Of a stretch of 64,000 nt of DNA, positions 1 through 9,620 are shown piece after piece. How positions within the stretch are numbered: position 1 is the first letter of the stretch; the number at the start of each line of letters is the position of its first letter. This stretch comes from [Bacillus] enclensis (lineage in GTDB: Bacteria; Bacillota; Bacilli; Bacillales; Bacillaceae_B): positions 1-64,000 of the forward strand of contig NZ_KQ758485.1 of the NCBI RefSeq assembly GCF_001456935.1. Direction: 5' to 3'. Position numbers and translations under genes: made by a program. Below the pieces are notes generated by a model. It did no database searches and was not told the origin of the DNA. It was given only the letters and a program-made list of their open reading frames with translations.

Positions 1-195
1 CTTTTCCAATTCGGAAGGAGTGATGTGCTCACCGGATTGTTCAGCAGCCTTTTTCTCATTGTAAAGTTTGACCCAGCGCATCATGGTAGCATAAGGAATC
101 TCTAACTCATAAGCCACTTCAGTCCCTTTTCTACCTTCTTCAGCAACCATTTTAGCTACGTATTCTTTATATTCGTTTGTATAGTACTTTCCCAT
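1..195 (-). CDS. IS3-family-like transposase OrfA, cut by the window edge
   Basis: The reverse strand reads from ATG at 195 through about 65 codons with no stop to position 1. The protein begins MGKYYTNEYK and continues with a short helix-turn-helix region (VAYELEIPYATMMRWVK), followed by a charged stretch. This layout is typical of the first ORF (DNA-binding protein) of IS3-like elements, which is normally joined to an integrase OrfB by programmed frameshifting. OrfB would lie outside the window on the left, so completeness cannot be judged. The family call rests on pattern recognition of this short N-terminus only. Confidence 0.7.
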   Translation of the reverse strand, partial: MGKYYTNEYKEYVAKMVAEEGRKGTEVAYELEIPYATMMRWVKLYNEKKAAEQSGEHITPSELEK

Positions 196-275
196 GGATA
201 CACGTCCTTATTAATAATAGTTATAGTTATGCCCTATTATCATCTTTGTGTGTCCACTTTTTAGACTAACTTTAT
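1..275. mobile_element. Right-hand end of an IS3-like insertion sequence
   Basis: The OrfA start is preceded by about 75 bp of AT-rich leader, ending around 251-275 with TGTCCACTTTTTAGACTAAC, which reads like a terminal inverted repeat of an IS3-type element. The other terminus and any target duplication are outside the window, so the exact boundary is a guess. The array at 286-361 begins within about 10-15 bp of this end. Confidence 0.5.
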
Positions 276-285
276 TTTCGCCTGG

Positions 286-361
286 AATCTTCGAATTCGA
301 CACGTTAATCTTTGAATTTCTAACATTAATCTTCGAATTTACCTCAATAATCTTTCGAATT
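286..361. repeat. Periodic array, AATCTTCGAATT x4, period exactly 21 nt
   Basis: Four copies of a 12-13 nt motif start at 286, 307, 328 and 349: AATCTTCGAATT, AATCTTTGAATT, AATCTTCGAATT and AATCTTTCGAATT. The start-to-start distance is 21 nt each time. The roughly 9-nt spacers between them are not alike. The core TTCGAA is self-complementary. The array sits between the IS end and the pbpC terminator, and no reading frame is open through it. It has the same architecture as the arrays at 16513, 26445 and 61759, although the motif differs. Confidence 0.85.
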
Positions 362-418
362 CGCCGATTATTCCGTCACTAGTAAAAATATGGAATAAAA
401 CCTCCTCTTCCCAACACC

Positions 419-447
419 AAAAAACCTGCCGAGAACCACCCGGCAGG
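419..447 (-). terminator. Rho-independent terminator of pbpC
   Basis: CCTGCCG (425-431) pairs with CGGCAGG (441-447). Read on the minus strand, the stem is followed by a run of six T. It lies about 40 bp past the pbpC stop codon. Confidence 0.85.
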
Positions 448-487
448 CCAAATTGAATTGCAACCCTATCAAATTAACTCCACACAA

Positions 488-2488
488 TCAATAATTGGAA
501 TAAAACTTCTGCGCCACCTGGACCGTATGCGTACTTCCGCCGCGGTCTTCCACGCCTTCGAGCATCATCGCAAGTATAAATTCAGGATTCTTCTGGTCAT
601 AGGATACGAACCATCCGTTTTCTTTCCCTTTCGTACCCTGTTCTGATTTGATCTCGGCTGTACCGGTTTTACCCGCGATTTCCTTACCGGACACCTGAGC
701 TTTACCTGCAATTCCCTCAGAAACAACCTTCCTAAGATCCGTGCGCATCAGCTTTGATTGTTCAGGAGTCAGCAAGTCCTTCTTCCAGACTCCTTGCTCC
801 TCGTCCTTCAAAAGCACAGGCTTCATCATGGTACCATCGTTGATAATGCCGCCATAGGCACTGGCAAGGTGGACCACACTCATCAGCACTTCCCCCTGCC
901 CGAAGGCCGAGTCAGCAAGTTGAATTTCTTTAGAAATTTTTCCATCATTCGAAATCTGTGATTCTTGAATTGGATAAGACATCGGGATTTCTTCCCCGAA
1001 TCCGAAGTCCTTCAAGCCTTTGATAAATGCTTCTGCACCCATTTCAAGTCCGACACGTGCGAAGTAGATATTATCAGAATACTTCAATCCGCTTTCCAGG
1101 TCGACGACGCTGTCATTAGCAAATACGCGAACTACCTGATAACCGCCCCATGATTTGTCTTTTTGCCATCTCTTCCCTTTAATATCAAACGTTTTATTGG
1201 GATCGAGCTTGCCGGACTTCAAACCGACGGATGCGGTGATCGCCTTCATGGCAGATCCCGGTGAATACGTCTGATAGAAACGATTACGGAGCGGTTTGTC
1301 CGGATCATTATAAATCTTGTCATATTTGTCACCGGCCATCCCCAGTGCGAATTCATTCGGATCATAAGAGGGAACGCTCACAAGGGCCAATGCCTCTCCC
1401 GTTTTTGGATCGACAGCCGCTGCCGTTCCGACTTCGTCCTTCATCTGGTCATACAGTTTTTTCTGCATTTCGGCATCCAGTGTCAACGAGATATTTTCCC
1501 CGTCCTTCACTTCCTGTTCAGCCACCGGGGTTTCTTCTCCGTTCACTTTGGTGAGGTAGATTCGCTGGCCGCTTTGACCGCGGAGCTTATCTTCGTATAC
1601 TTCCTCCGCCCCGCTTATACCGAGCAGGGATTGAGCCGTGTACCCTTTATCCTTTAAATTTTCCAGTTTCTCTGCATTGATTTTGCCGAGATATCCCGTA
1701 ATATGTGCCGTCGCTTCACCATAAGGATACTGTCGGGCTTCCACGCGTTTTGAATAGAGTCCCGAAAGCTCGATGATATCCAGTGCAAGCGGCCGCTCGG
1801 ATATCGGAAGCTTCTTGATCGGGACAAAGTATTCAGGCTTGACCCAGCTTTGATCTAATTCTTTCTGAATCGCTTCAGGCGACATCTCCAGGAGGGATGA
1901 CAGTTTTTTCAGATCGCTTTCGTTAAATTCACCTGGGACGATACCGATTTGGAAAGCCTCACCGTTGATAGCCAGCGGATTTTCATTCCGGTCATAAATT
2001 TCACCGCGCTTAGCCGGGATACTTTCAATACCGACTTTATCCCCTTCTTCCATGTCAGGGAGGATGAATGACGGGTCCCAATCCACAAACCAGTTCTCTT
2101 CATCGTCTTTTTCCTGTTTTTTGAGGGTGACGGTTTCCTCATAGGAAACCTCGCCCGCGAGTGTATTCATAGAGATCGTGACAGGGAATTCTGCCTCTTT
2201 TTCCTTGTCCCACTCTTTTTCTTCTTTCGGCTTTTTAAACTTGACCTTCAGATCCTTCACGGCCAAGTCTCCATATATGTCATTGGTCCGTTTTACGACA
2301 TCTTCCTTTTTATAGGTTTCTTTTGCAGAAGATGAAAGATAGGTATCATACATTTTCTCGAATTTCTTGTCATTCCAAAGATCGACGTACTCTTTCAATC
2401 GATCGTCAGGCTGGGCTTTCTCCTGACAGCCTGCAATCAACATTCCCGCCGCAGCAACCAGACTAAGCAAGAACAATTTTTTCAACAT
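488..2488 (-). CDS. pbpC: Penicillin-binding protein 3-type transpeptidase (lipoprotein)
   Basis: A 666-residue class B penicillin-binding protein that cross-links peptidoglycan on the outer face of the membrane. The signal peptide ends in a lipobox (LIAGC, Cys21). An NTF2-like/MecA-N domain follows at about 25-145, then the PBP dimerisation domain at about 155-325, then the transpeptidase. The three active-site motifs are intact: SAMK at 412-415 (nucleophile Ser412), SDN at 471-473 and KTGT at 607-610. Length and architecture match Bacillus subtilis PbpC and the resistance protein MecA of staphylococci. Whether it lowers beta-lactam sensitivity cannot be read from the sequence. It is monocistronic, with its own promoter and terminator. 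Confidence 0.9.
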   Translation of the reverse strand: MLKKLFLLSLVAAAGMLIAGCQEKAQPDDRLKEYVDLWNDKKFEKMYDTYLSSSAKETYKKEDVVKRTNDIYGDLAVKDLKVKFKKPKEEKEWDKEKEAEFPVTISMNTLAGEVSYEETVTLKKQEKDDEENWFVDWDPSFILPDMEEGDKVGIESIPAKRGEIYDRNENPLAINGEAFQIGIVPGEFNESDLKKLSSLLEMSPEAIQKELDQSWVKPEYFVPIKKLPISERPLALDIIELSGLYSKRVEARQYPYGEATAHITGYLGKINAEKLENLKDKGYTAQSLLGISGAEEVYEDKLRGQSGQRIYLTKVNGEETPVAEQEVKDGENISLTLDAEMQKKLYDQMKDEVGTAAAVDPKTGEALALVSVPSYDPNEFALGMAGDKYDKIYNDPDKPLRNRFYQTYSPGSAMKAITASVGLKSGKLDPNKTFDIKGKRWQKDKSWGGYQVVRVFANDSVVDLESGLKYSDNIYFARVGLEMGAEAFIKGLKDFGFGEEIPMSYPIQESQISNDGKISKEIQLADSAFGQGEVLMSVVHLASAYGGIINDGTMMKPVLLKDEEQGVWKKDLLTPEQSKLMRTDLRKVVSEGIAGKAQVSGKEIAGKTGTAEIKSEQGTKGKENGWFVSYDQKNPEFILAMMLEGVEDRGGSTHTVQVAQKFYSNY

Positions 2489-2523
2489 ATGTAACGTGAA
2501 CCCCCTCGGTTTTCTTACTTCTA

Positions 2524-2552
2524 ATTATTTCAAATTCATGAATCAATTTCAA
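2524..2552 (-). promoter_or_regulatory. SigA-type promoter for pbpC
   Basis: On the minus strand TTGAAA (2547-2552) is followed after 17 nt by AATAAT (2524-2529). This lies 36 bp upstream of the pbpC start. Confidence 0.5.
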
Positions 2553-2690
2553 TTTTAATGTATTCCGCGTTCCATGAAGTATGTCCTATACACACGATTC
2601 AGTTCCTTAGTCCTTCCATTTTCCACCTGAAATACCTCCCGTTCCTATTCCTTTTTTCAGTAAAACTGGTGCACACTAAGAAATTTTTGT

Positions 2691-2696
2691 TATAAT
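2691..2696 (+). promoter_or_regulatory. -10 element (TATAAT) upstream of trhO
   Basis: A perfect TATAAT lies 77 bp before the trhO start codon. No good -35 hexamer is visible at 16-18 nt spacing, so the promoter call is weak. The implied leader is about 70 nt. Confidence 0.35.
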
Positions 2697-2773
2697 AGAA
2701 TGTCGTAAGAGTAATAAGGAAAAAGATCCTAAGATTATATCTTGCAAATATTAATCGACAGGTGGAATGAAAT

Positions 2774-3739
2774 ATGAGTCAAAAACCTTACAGAGTACTT
2801 CTGTACTACAACTATGTAACAATCGAGAATCCCGAAGAAGTGACTGCCAAGCATAAGGAATTATGCCAGGAGCTGGGACTGATGGGACGCATCCTGATTT
2901 CTTCTGAAGGAATCAACGGAACATGCTCAGGTACGATCGAGCAGACGGGTGCATATATGGAAGCGATGAAAAATCATCCATTATTCCATGACACAGTATT
3001 CAAAATCGACGAAGCGGATGAGCATGCGTTCAAGAAATTGAAGGTTAAGCATCGTCCGGAGCTTGTGACACTTCGTCTAGAAGATGACGTGGATCCACAT
3101 GAAATCACTGGTAAATACCTTGAACCGAAGGATTTCTACGAGCAGATCCAACGCGAAGATACAATCGTTCTTGACGCCCGCAATGACTATGAGTATGATC
3201 TTGGTCACTTCCGCGGTGCGATCAGACCAGATATCCGCAATTTCCGCGACCTTCCTGAATGGGTCCGTGAAAATAAAGAATTATTGGGCGATAAAAAAAT
3301 CATCACATACTGCACAGGCGGTATCCGCTGTGAAAAATTCTCCGGTTGGCTATTGAAAGAAGGCTTTGAGGATGTAGCGCAGCTGCACGGAGGAATTGTC
3401 ACATACGGACAAGATCCTGAAGTGCAAGGTGACCTGTGGGACGGGCAGCTTTACGTATTTGATGAGCGTATCGCGGTGCCGGTCAACCGCAAAGAGCATG
3501 TCGTTGTCGGCAAAGACTACTTCGACGGCGAACCTTGTGAGCGCTATGTGAACTGTGCCCACCCGCCATGCAACAAGAAAATCCTTTGCTCAGAAGAAAA
3601 CGAGCATAAATATATGAGAAGCTGCTCCGACGAGTGCCGCAGAAGCGAAGAAAACCGTTATATCATCGAACACGGTTTGACTGAGGAAGAAGTGGCAGAG
3701 CGTTTGGCAGTGATTGAGGCTGAAAAGCAGACTGTATAA
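2774..3739 (+). CDS. trhO: tRNA uridine 5-hydroxylase TrhO (rhodanese-domain protein)
   Basis: A 321-residue protein of the TrhO/YbfQ/YceA family, which uses O2 to form 5-hydroxyuridine at the wobble position of tRNAs. An acylphosphatase-like N-terminal domain (about 1-95) carries [14 protein letters not shown] rhodanese domain (about 120-220) has the active-site loop CTGGIRC with catalytic Cys180. A Cys-rich tail ([17 protein letters not shown]) is typical of the family. The start is set by AGGTGG 8 nt upstream. It stands alone between two terminators. Confidence 0.93.
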   Translation: MSQKPYRVLLYYNYVTIENPEEVTAKHKELCQELGLMGRILISSEGINGTCSGTIEQTGAYMEAMKNHPLFHDTVFKIDEADEHAFKKLKVKHRPELVTLRLEDDVDPHEITGKYLEPKDFYEQIQREDTIVLDARNDYEYDLGHFRGAIRPDIRNFRDLPEWVRENKELLGDKKIITYCTGGIRCEKFSGWLLKEGFEDVAQLHGGIVTYGQDPEVQGDLWDGQLYVFDERIAVPVNRKEHVVVGKDYFDGEPCERYVNCAHPPCNKKILCSEENEHKYMRSCSDECRRSEENRYIIEHGLTEEEVAERLAVIEAEKQTV

Positions 3740-3745
3740 TAGAGT

Positions 3746-3781
3746 AAAAAGAGAACTGGCCCGGAGGCCAGTTCTCTTTTT
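3746..3781. terminator. Bidirectional terminator between trhO and the SGNH gene
   Basis: AAAAAGAGAACTGGCC pairs with GGCCAGTTCTCTTTTT around a 4-nt loop. The A/T runs on both sides serve the convergent genes. Confidence 0.9.
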
Positions 3782-5006
3782 ATTTAAACATTGATAGATC
3801 GACTGCATCGGCCATTTTTTCATAACCGGCATCATTCGGGTGCAGATGATCTCCTGCATCATATTCAGGCAGATATCGCTCAGTATTCTTAGGATCCCTT
3901 ACCGCCTTGTCAAAATCAATGACTCCATCGAATTCGCCGCTTTTCCTGATCCAGTCGTTGACCTCCTGACGTGTTTTTTCACCTTCAGGGGTGAACATCC
4001 CGGATCCCTTGTACGGCGTCAATGTCCCGCCGTAAATCTTCAATCCCCGGGCATGTGTCTTTTCGATAATTGCTTTCATTTTGTCAATGATATCACCTGC
4101 GCTGTATTCCGGGTGATGCCTGATGTCATTCAATCCCTGATGGAGGATGACCGACTTGATGCCGGTTTGGTCAAAGACGTCCCTTTCGATTCTTTCCGAA
4201 GTGCCTTCTCCTTTATCAGGAGTACTCTCTATCAATTGATTGGCGGAAATACCCGCATTCAATACAGATATCGGGTGATTCGACGCTTTCATGCGTTTAG
4301 CAAGATAATCAGGCCAGCGGCGGTTTGTATCGGGAGTGGAATGGTTTCCGTTTGCAATTGAACTCCCCAAGACGACTGTGGCCCCTTTTACCGACTTATC
4401 TGCCTTCACATCGACAGCTTCGAGCCAGAACCATGACTCTTCCTTCTTCGTGTGAACCGGCAAGCCTGTACTCGCCGTCTCGTTTCCTTTTACAATATAG
4501 TTCGTTTGCATGGCATGCGGGTGCCAGTCTGCAGGACCTGATGCCCCCCTTACATACAAGCTGACGGCCAGAGGTTTATCACTGTTCACTTTGAAGGAAA
4601 TGGGATCACTGACCTTTTTTTCTCGGGGAGGAATTTCAGCCTCCTTCTTACCGCCGAAAGTCACAGCTTGATCCGATTCCTTCCTGATTTGATCGCCGTT
4701 CTCGGACTCTGCAATACGCACTCGATCAATTTTCAACGGTTCTGTTGAAAACCTGTTCGATAGGCGCAGTCTTATTTTCCCTCCATCGAGATGCGGTTGT
4801 ATTATCATCCGGATGGTCTCGTTTTCTAATCCCTTTTGGGAAATCCCATCGTCGTGAGGAGCCTGCATACTTGCCGTCCACGCCCCTGTCCATTTTCCTT
4901 CTGTTGAAAGATTGTTTTGGACTTGACCAAATCCCCTTGATATTCCCCAAACGATTGCGACCATCATCAGCACGATAATAAACAATACGATAGATAAGCG
5001 ATTCAT
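3780..5006 (-). CDS. Secreted or membrane-anchored SGNH/GDSL hydrolase (XynE-like)
   Basis: A 408-residue esterase-type hydrolase. One N-terminal membrane segment (about 5-22) is a signal anchor or uncleaved signal. A beta-rich domain (about 35-190, with GAWTASMQAP, ETIRMIIQPHLDG, RLSNRFS) matches the accessory domain of XynE-like SGNH proteins. The catalytic part shows block I as GSSIANG (Ser nucleophile), block III as GLNDIR, and the His/Asp block as DAGDHLHPND near the C-terminus. Family members deacetylate or de-esterify polysaccharides, but the substrate here is unknown. The ribosome site is weak (AAGGAT next to the ATG). Confidence 0.8.
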   Translation of the reverse strand: MNRLSIVLFIIVLMMVAIVWGISRGFGQVQNNLSTEGKWTGAWTASMQAPHDDGISQKGLENETIRMIIQPHLDGGKIRLRLSNRFSTEPLKIDRVRIAESENGDQIRKESDQAVTFGGKKEAEIPPREKKVSDPISFKVNSDKPLAVSLYVRGASGPADWHPHAMQTNYIVKGNETASTGLPVHTKKEESWFWLEAVDVKADKSVKGATVVLGSSIANGNHSTPDTNRRWPDYLAKRMKASNHPISVLNAGISANQLIESTPDKGEGTSERIERDVFDQTGIKSVILHQGLNDIRHHPEYSAGDIIDKMKAIIEKTHARGLKIYGGTLTPYKGSGMFTPEGEKTRQEVNDWIRKSGEFDGVIDFDKAVRDPKNTERYLPEYDAGDHLHPNDAGYEKMADAVDLSMFK

Positions 5007-5150
5007 ATCCTTAACACTGCCTTTACATCAAACATTCAGTGTTATTTTGACACACATATTTTTTGGTTCCTAGAGACTTTTATACCTTTTGGCCTTTTAG
5101 CTTGATTTACCCATGATCCTGGTGAGTTTTTCATAATATGCCCCTATAAA

Positions 5151-5189
5151 TAAAAAAATAACCAGATTCCCAAAATGGAATCTGGTTAT
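5151..5189 (-). terminator. Terminator after the nuclease/nucleotidase gene
   Basis: ATAACCAGATTCC (5158-5170) pairs with GGAATCTGGTTAT (5177-5189). The minus-strand side continues into a T-rich run. Confidence 0.85.
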
Positions 5190-5196
5190 TTTCAGA

Positions 5197-8100
5197 TTAG
5201 CCTTTTTTATTTCCCTTGCCTTGATTTCCAGGGACATCAGGGCCGTCCTGGCTCATGAAGAACCATTTGCCTTTTGATTTCACCCATCCGTTTCGATCTT
5301 TTTCATCCGGGCGCAGCCATTTCGCATTTGAATTAGCTCCACCGAACTTAAGGGTTCCATCTTCGTTCAAGTGATACTTCTTGCCGTTCCACTCGATTTT
5401 GCCTGTCTGCATTTCACCATTTTCATTGTAGAAGTACCAGTTACCGTCTGCGTAGACCCATCCTGTTAAGACAGGTTCTTCATCCGGCTGTACCTCTTGA
5501 ACGATTCTTCCTTCTACTTCAGGTGATACAGGGCTATTCTGATCAAGATAATCCGTAAACACTTCGAAGTCGACAAGGAACAGGTCCGTTTGACGTCCTT
5601 CTTCTTTCGCCTGTTTGAACATATCATACCCGTCTCCGCCGTTCGCAGTGAATGCGTTGGTCGCTACGCGGTATGTTTGTGCAGGATCGATTTCCTGGAA
5701 GCCGTCAGCTGTTTTGACTTCAACAGACCATACTCTTTCGCCGGCCGGTTTGTTTACGTCATATTTGAAGTAGATTCCGGATACCTGCAGGAATTCTCCA
5801 GGTGCGTCTTCACCTTCAACACGTGAAACGCTGTGCTCAAGTGCGTCAAGGATCTCCTGGCCTGTCAGGTCAAGAGTGACAAGCTGATTGCCGAATGGCA
5901 TTGTTGTCAGCACTTCACCTAGAGTGATTTCACCAGCATCGATCGAAGCGCGGATTCCGCCGCCGTTTGTAACGCCGATATAGGTTTCGACGAATTCATT
6001 TGCTTTGGCAACCATTCCGTCTGCAATCAGGTTCCCAAGATTTGTTTCTTTACGGCGTACATCTTGACGTTCCCCATCAAGTGCAACCTCCGTGGAACCT
6101 ACAACTTCACTTTTCAATTCTTCTAGAGGCGCCTTATACTCTTGAACTTTCGCAAGAGCTTCTGCATCTTCTTCGTAATTTTCAAGATCAAGCACTTCAC
6201 CTGATTGACCTGTTACGACACCACCAGAGTTGAAAGTAACATCCAATAAGCCAAGCAGATTCAGGTACTCACCCGCCTGAACGATGACCGTCGGCTCTTC
6301 TTTTTCAATCACAACAGGCTCTTCAAGAACTGTGTGAGAATGTCCGCCGACAATGATATCAAGACCATCCACAGCTTCCGCAAGCTCTAAATCATTCGAG
6401 TAGCCTAAGTGTGAAAGGGCAATGATTTTGTTGACGCCTTCTTCTTTCAGCATGTTGATGGTTGCCGTGGAACTTTCGACTGCATCTTCAAATACGACAT
6501 TTTCCCCTGGATTAGAGATGAACGCTGTATCTGGAGTCGTCAATCCAAAGATCCCCACTTTTTCTCCATCTACTTCTTTGATCATCGCAGGATAGATGTT
6601 TCCACCTTCTCCAGGTTTTCCGATTTCATTCTTCACCAATGGTTCTAGGTCAGCGTCCCCAGTTACGGTAACGTTTGACGATACCATTGGGAAGTTCATC
6701 TCTTTGATAAAATTTGCAAGTGTTTCTGAATCTTTATCGAATTCATGGTTACCCAACGTCATGGCATCAAAGCCAAGTTCATTCATGAACCAAAGATCCG
6801 CAAGACCTTTATATTGACGGAAGTACAATGTACCAGAGAATACATCGCCTGCATCAAGTAAAAGCGAATTCTCTTTTTCGGCACGGATTTCGTTCACCGC
6901 AGTGAATAATTTAGGATACCCTTCAACATGTGCATGTGAATCATTTGTATGCATAATGGAAAGGTCAAAGTCTTCGTTTGTTTCTTCTTCAGCAAAATCA
7001 AGCTGTGCAACGAGTGCATCGTGATCGCTCGCGCGGCCGTGCTCTTCCATGTAAGGAGAGTTGAAGTTTACGATGTCGAATTCAGCGTCTGCTGCTAAAC
7101 GGTTTGATACAAGCATATGATCAAGGACTTGTGCATTACCTTGGTACGTGTACGTGTATCGTTCGTTTTCAGGCAGAGTTTCAACCAGATTCGTTAAAAC
7201 ATCACCTTTAAGCTTTTGAAGCGGATTGGAGAATTCAAAGTCATTTAAATCACCAAGTACGACAACATTTGCGTCTTCATTTTTCGCGTGGATGTCAGAA
7301 ACGAAAGAGTTGATGACTTCCGCAATCTGCATACGCTGTGATTCGCTTCCAAGAACAGGAGGCTGATTTTTACCGAATAACGGCTCGTCCCCGCCTTTGG
7401 AGTTAAAGTGGTTCGCAATGACGATCACTTCTTCACCGTTGAAATCGAACTCTGCAGCCAATGATTTGCGGCTGTCTTCGAATGCCGGGTTCGTAGGATC
7501 GATCCGGCCCGGATTAACCGTTAATGAACCGTCTTCATAAGAGACTGCAGTTGTAGCATCTCCTTTAGGAGCGTCTGCAAGGGTTACGCGGTCAGGATTG
7601 TAAAGGTATCCGACACGGATATTCCCTCCAGGAACCCCTCCGTCCTGCTTATCCTGTGGTGCGATTTCAGTCCACTTGTAAGTAGGACCTCCAAAGCCTG
7701 CAACGGCATCGCTCAATGCTTTGTAGTTGGCATCTGCTTTTACAGTACCATCGTCCGTCGTGCCGCTTTCGTCAAGCACTTCGACAAGACCGATGATGTC
7801 TGGTGAGTTAAGGTTTTTAACCATTGATTTTGCAAGCTTGTCACGTTTTTCCGTATCAGCGGCTGCAAAGTTTTCGATATTGTATGAAGCGATGGATAGT
7901 TCATCGTTATCTTTTTCAATCGTTGTCACTTCCGGCGTGAATTCTCTTTCATTCAATCCAGGGAGTTCATCTTCGTTCACAAGGATTTTGAAGTTGCTGT
8001 AGCCGTAGCTGACAACCCCATTCACAGTCCCGTTGAATTGATCTCCCGTTTTCGCAACAAAATCGCGGTCATCCAACAGAAGGAACATTCTTTCAGGATT

Positions 8101-9150
8101 CTGATTTTCTTTAGTTAAAAGCGGAGCGCCTTCTTTTGTGTAGGCTTTCCCTTCAACCTGCTCAGTGATGACCGGAAGTTCACCGTATTTTTGAGGGCCC
8201 GTGATCATTGGGTTCTCAAGAGCAACACGCATACCTTCCAGGCTTTCGTAAAAATCGATGCCATCCTGCTGAGGATCGAATTCACCGAACTGATCATTGT
8301 CAATCACTTCAGTCGGAGGTGTAACATCTTCACCGATTACAAGAGCCTCGGGAAGTTCATTGCCGCTTGAATCGACAATGACATTTCCGTATTGAGCATT
8401 CAGTTCCGTCATCGCAAGATCTGTCTCTAACTTTTCGCCATAACCGTCAAGTACCCATTCTTTTACCTGACCGTCTACTTTAACATGGTCGCCAACTTGC
8501 ACACCGTGAGAAGGCTTGTACACAAGCAGTGCTTCGGATGTCTTCGGATTTTCATCCGGGTTAGGGTCCTGCATATAGAAATTGCTTGCATCCTCTACGT
8601 GTGTGACGATCCCTTCGACTTCTTTCACTTTCTCAGAAGCATACGGGGATGAGTGGCTTTCACCCTGGATGTCATGGATGCTTAAGCCCTCTATTCCTTC
8701 ATAAGGGACTGGTTCATCGGGCTGTTCGCCTTCAAACGACATCGCAGTCGGTGACTTCAGGCCTGGTACCGTGAAGTAAGTTTCAAGTGAACCGGTCACG
8801 ATGACCTTTTTACCCAGGTTTTCAGGGTTAGTCTTTAGTCCAAATTTCGTACGCAATGCGCTCGGCAATTGGACAGGCAGAACCTTTGCAGGATCCCTTT
8901 CATCTAAGCTATCCGCAATGGCAAAGTTAGTATCACCTGCGAAATTCCCTTCAAAATTGTAGCTTCCGTTTCCTGTCGTGTGGCCTACAATATAACCGCT
9001 GACCGTTCCGGTTCCGCTGTTATTCTCAATCGCTTCCTGCACCGTTAAATAATCGCTGGCAGAAGCAGGTGAGGCGATTGGGAGAATATACCCTGCAAGC
9101 AGGGCAAAAATCGTTGTCAAAATGAACAACTGTTTTTTCATGATTTTCAA
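5197..9150 (-). CDS. Secreted multidomain endonuclease / 5'-nucleotidase with C-terminal wall-binding repeats
   Basis: A 1317-residue extracellular enzyme that probably degrades nucleic acid to nucleosides and phosphate. Order: signal peptide ending PASASD; DUF6359-like domain (about 30-140); OB-fold segment (about 185-270); endonuclease/exonuclease/phosphatase domain from about 420 (ASYNIENF, VLGDLNDF, SDHDALVAQ); calcineurin-like 5'-nucleotidase from about 735 (HTNDSHAH, DAGDVFSG, GNHEFD, GGHSH); its C-terminal domain with TNGGGIRA and ANGGDGYDMF. The tail (about 1225-1300) has aromatic repeats such as GWVYADGNWYFYNENGEM, like choline-binding/cell-wall-binding repeats. It resembles B. subtilis YhcR but lacks a visible LPXTG sorting signal. 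The TTG at 9150 is preferred: AGGAGG lies 8 nt upstream, while the ATG at 9141 is 17 nt away. Confidence 0.88.
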   Translation of the reverse strand: MKIMKKQLFILTTIFALLAGYILPIASPASASDYLTVQEAIENNSGTGTVSGYIVGHTTGNGSYNFEGNFAGDTNFAIADSLDERDPAKVLPVQLPSALRTKFGLKTNPENLGKKVIVTGSLETYFTVPGLKSPTAMSFEGEQPDEPVPYEGIEGLSIHDIQGESHSSPYASEKVKEVEGIVTHVEDASNFYMQDPNPDENPKTSEALLVYKPSHGVQVGDHVKVDGQVKEWVLDGYGEKLETDLAMTELNAQYGNVIVDSSGNELPEALVIGEDVTPPTEVIDNDQFGEFDPQQDGIDFYESLEGMRVALENPMITGPQKYGELPVITEQVEGKAYTKEGAPLLTKENQNPERMFLLLDDRDFVAKTGDQFNGTVNGVVSYGYSNFKILVNEDELPGLNEREFTPEVTTIEKDNDELSIASYNIENFAAADTEKRDKLAKSMVKNLNSPDIIGLVEVLDESGTTDDGTVKADANYKALSDAVAGFGGPTYKWTEIAPQDKQDGGVPGGNIRVGYLYNPDRVTLADAPKGDATTAVSYEDGSLTVNPGRIDPTNPAFEDSRKSLAAEFDFNGEEVIVIANHFNSKGGDEPLFGKNQPPVLGSESQRMQIAEVINSFVSDIHAKNEDANVVVLGDLNDFEFSNPLQKLKGDVLTNLVETLPENERYTYTYQGNAQVLDHMLVSNRLAADAEFDIVNFNSPYMEEHGRASDHDALVAQLDFAEEETNEDFDLSIMHTNDSHAHVEGYPKLFTAVNEIRAEKENSLLLDAGDVFSGTLYFRQYKGLADLWFMNELGFDAMTLGNHEFDKDSETLANFIKEMNFPMVSSNVTVTGDADLEPLVKNEIGKPGEGGNIYPAMIKEVDGEKVGIFGLTTPDTAFISNPGENVVFEDAVESSTATINMLKEEGVNKIIALSHLGYSNDLELAEAVDGLDIIVGGHSHTVLEEPVVIEKEEPTVIVQAGEYLNLLGLLDVTFNSGGVVTGQSGEVLDLENYEEDAEALAKVQEYKAPLEELKSEVVGSTEVALDGERQDVRRKETNLGNLIADGMVAKANEFVETYIGVTNGGGIRASIDAGEITLGEVLTTMPFGNQLVTLDLTGQEILDALEHSVSRVEGEDAPGEFLQVSGIYFKYDVNKPAGERVWSVEVKTADGFQEIDPAQTYRVATNAFTANGGDGYDMFKQAKEEGRQTDLFLVDFEVFTDYLDQNSPVSPEVEGRIVQEVQPDEEPVLTGWVYADGNWYFYNENGEMQTGKIEWNGKKYHLNEDGTLKFGGANSNAKWLRPDEKDRNGWVKSKGKWFFMSQDGPDVPGNQGKGNKKG

Positions 9151-9200
9151 AGCACGTTCCTCCTCTTTTTGTTTCCCAGTAAATTTGGTCCAACCTAAAA

Positions 9201-9214
9201 TGCAAACGCTTACA
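9201..9214. promoter_or_regulatory. cre box (CcpA site) upstream of the nuclease/nucleotidase gene
   Basis: On the minus strand TGTAAGCGTTTGCA matches the catabolite-responsive element consensus TGNAANCGNNNNCA. It lies about 50 bp upstream of the TTG start. Carbon catabolite repression is inferred. Confidence 0.65.
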
Positions 9215-9620
9215 TAAGATGTCACTTCTCTCCGCAAAAACCGGTCCTTTTCCCCAAAAGGATGATTCACGGATATTTACTTTATCCTATGAAAACACCT
9301 CCACGAATTATTTCCATTAACCGCTTAGTATGTAGAATTTTGACTAAGCTTCCTTTTTAATATAGCATCTTTTCGTCGAATTTTAAGATATTTTCAATTA
9401 TTTTACAAAATCAGAACTTTTGGCTTACAAATGTAACATTAAGCATGAATATATACCTATTTTAACTCTAATCAGGCGAAGTCATGACAATCAAATACCT
9501 AGTTTCTAATCATAGCTCCCCTTTTAACTCTCCTCTCGCTAATGGGATCATTAAAAAGTAGTCATATTTTCACACTCAAATGGTATTTATTAGATATACA
9601 CCAAGAAAGGGGTTTTGCGG

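Noticed and set aside
9141..9270. Upstream starts for the nuclease/nucleotidase (ATG 9270 or ATG 9141)
   Set aside because: 9270 puts 40 non-conserved residues before the signal peptide and covers the cre box; 9141 is too far from AGGAGG. TTG 9150 fits best.
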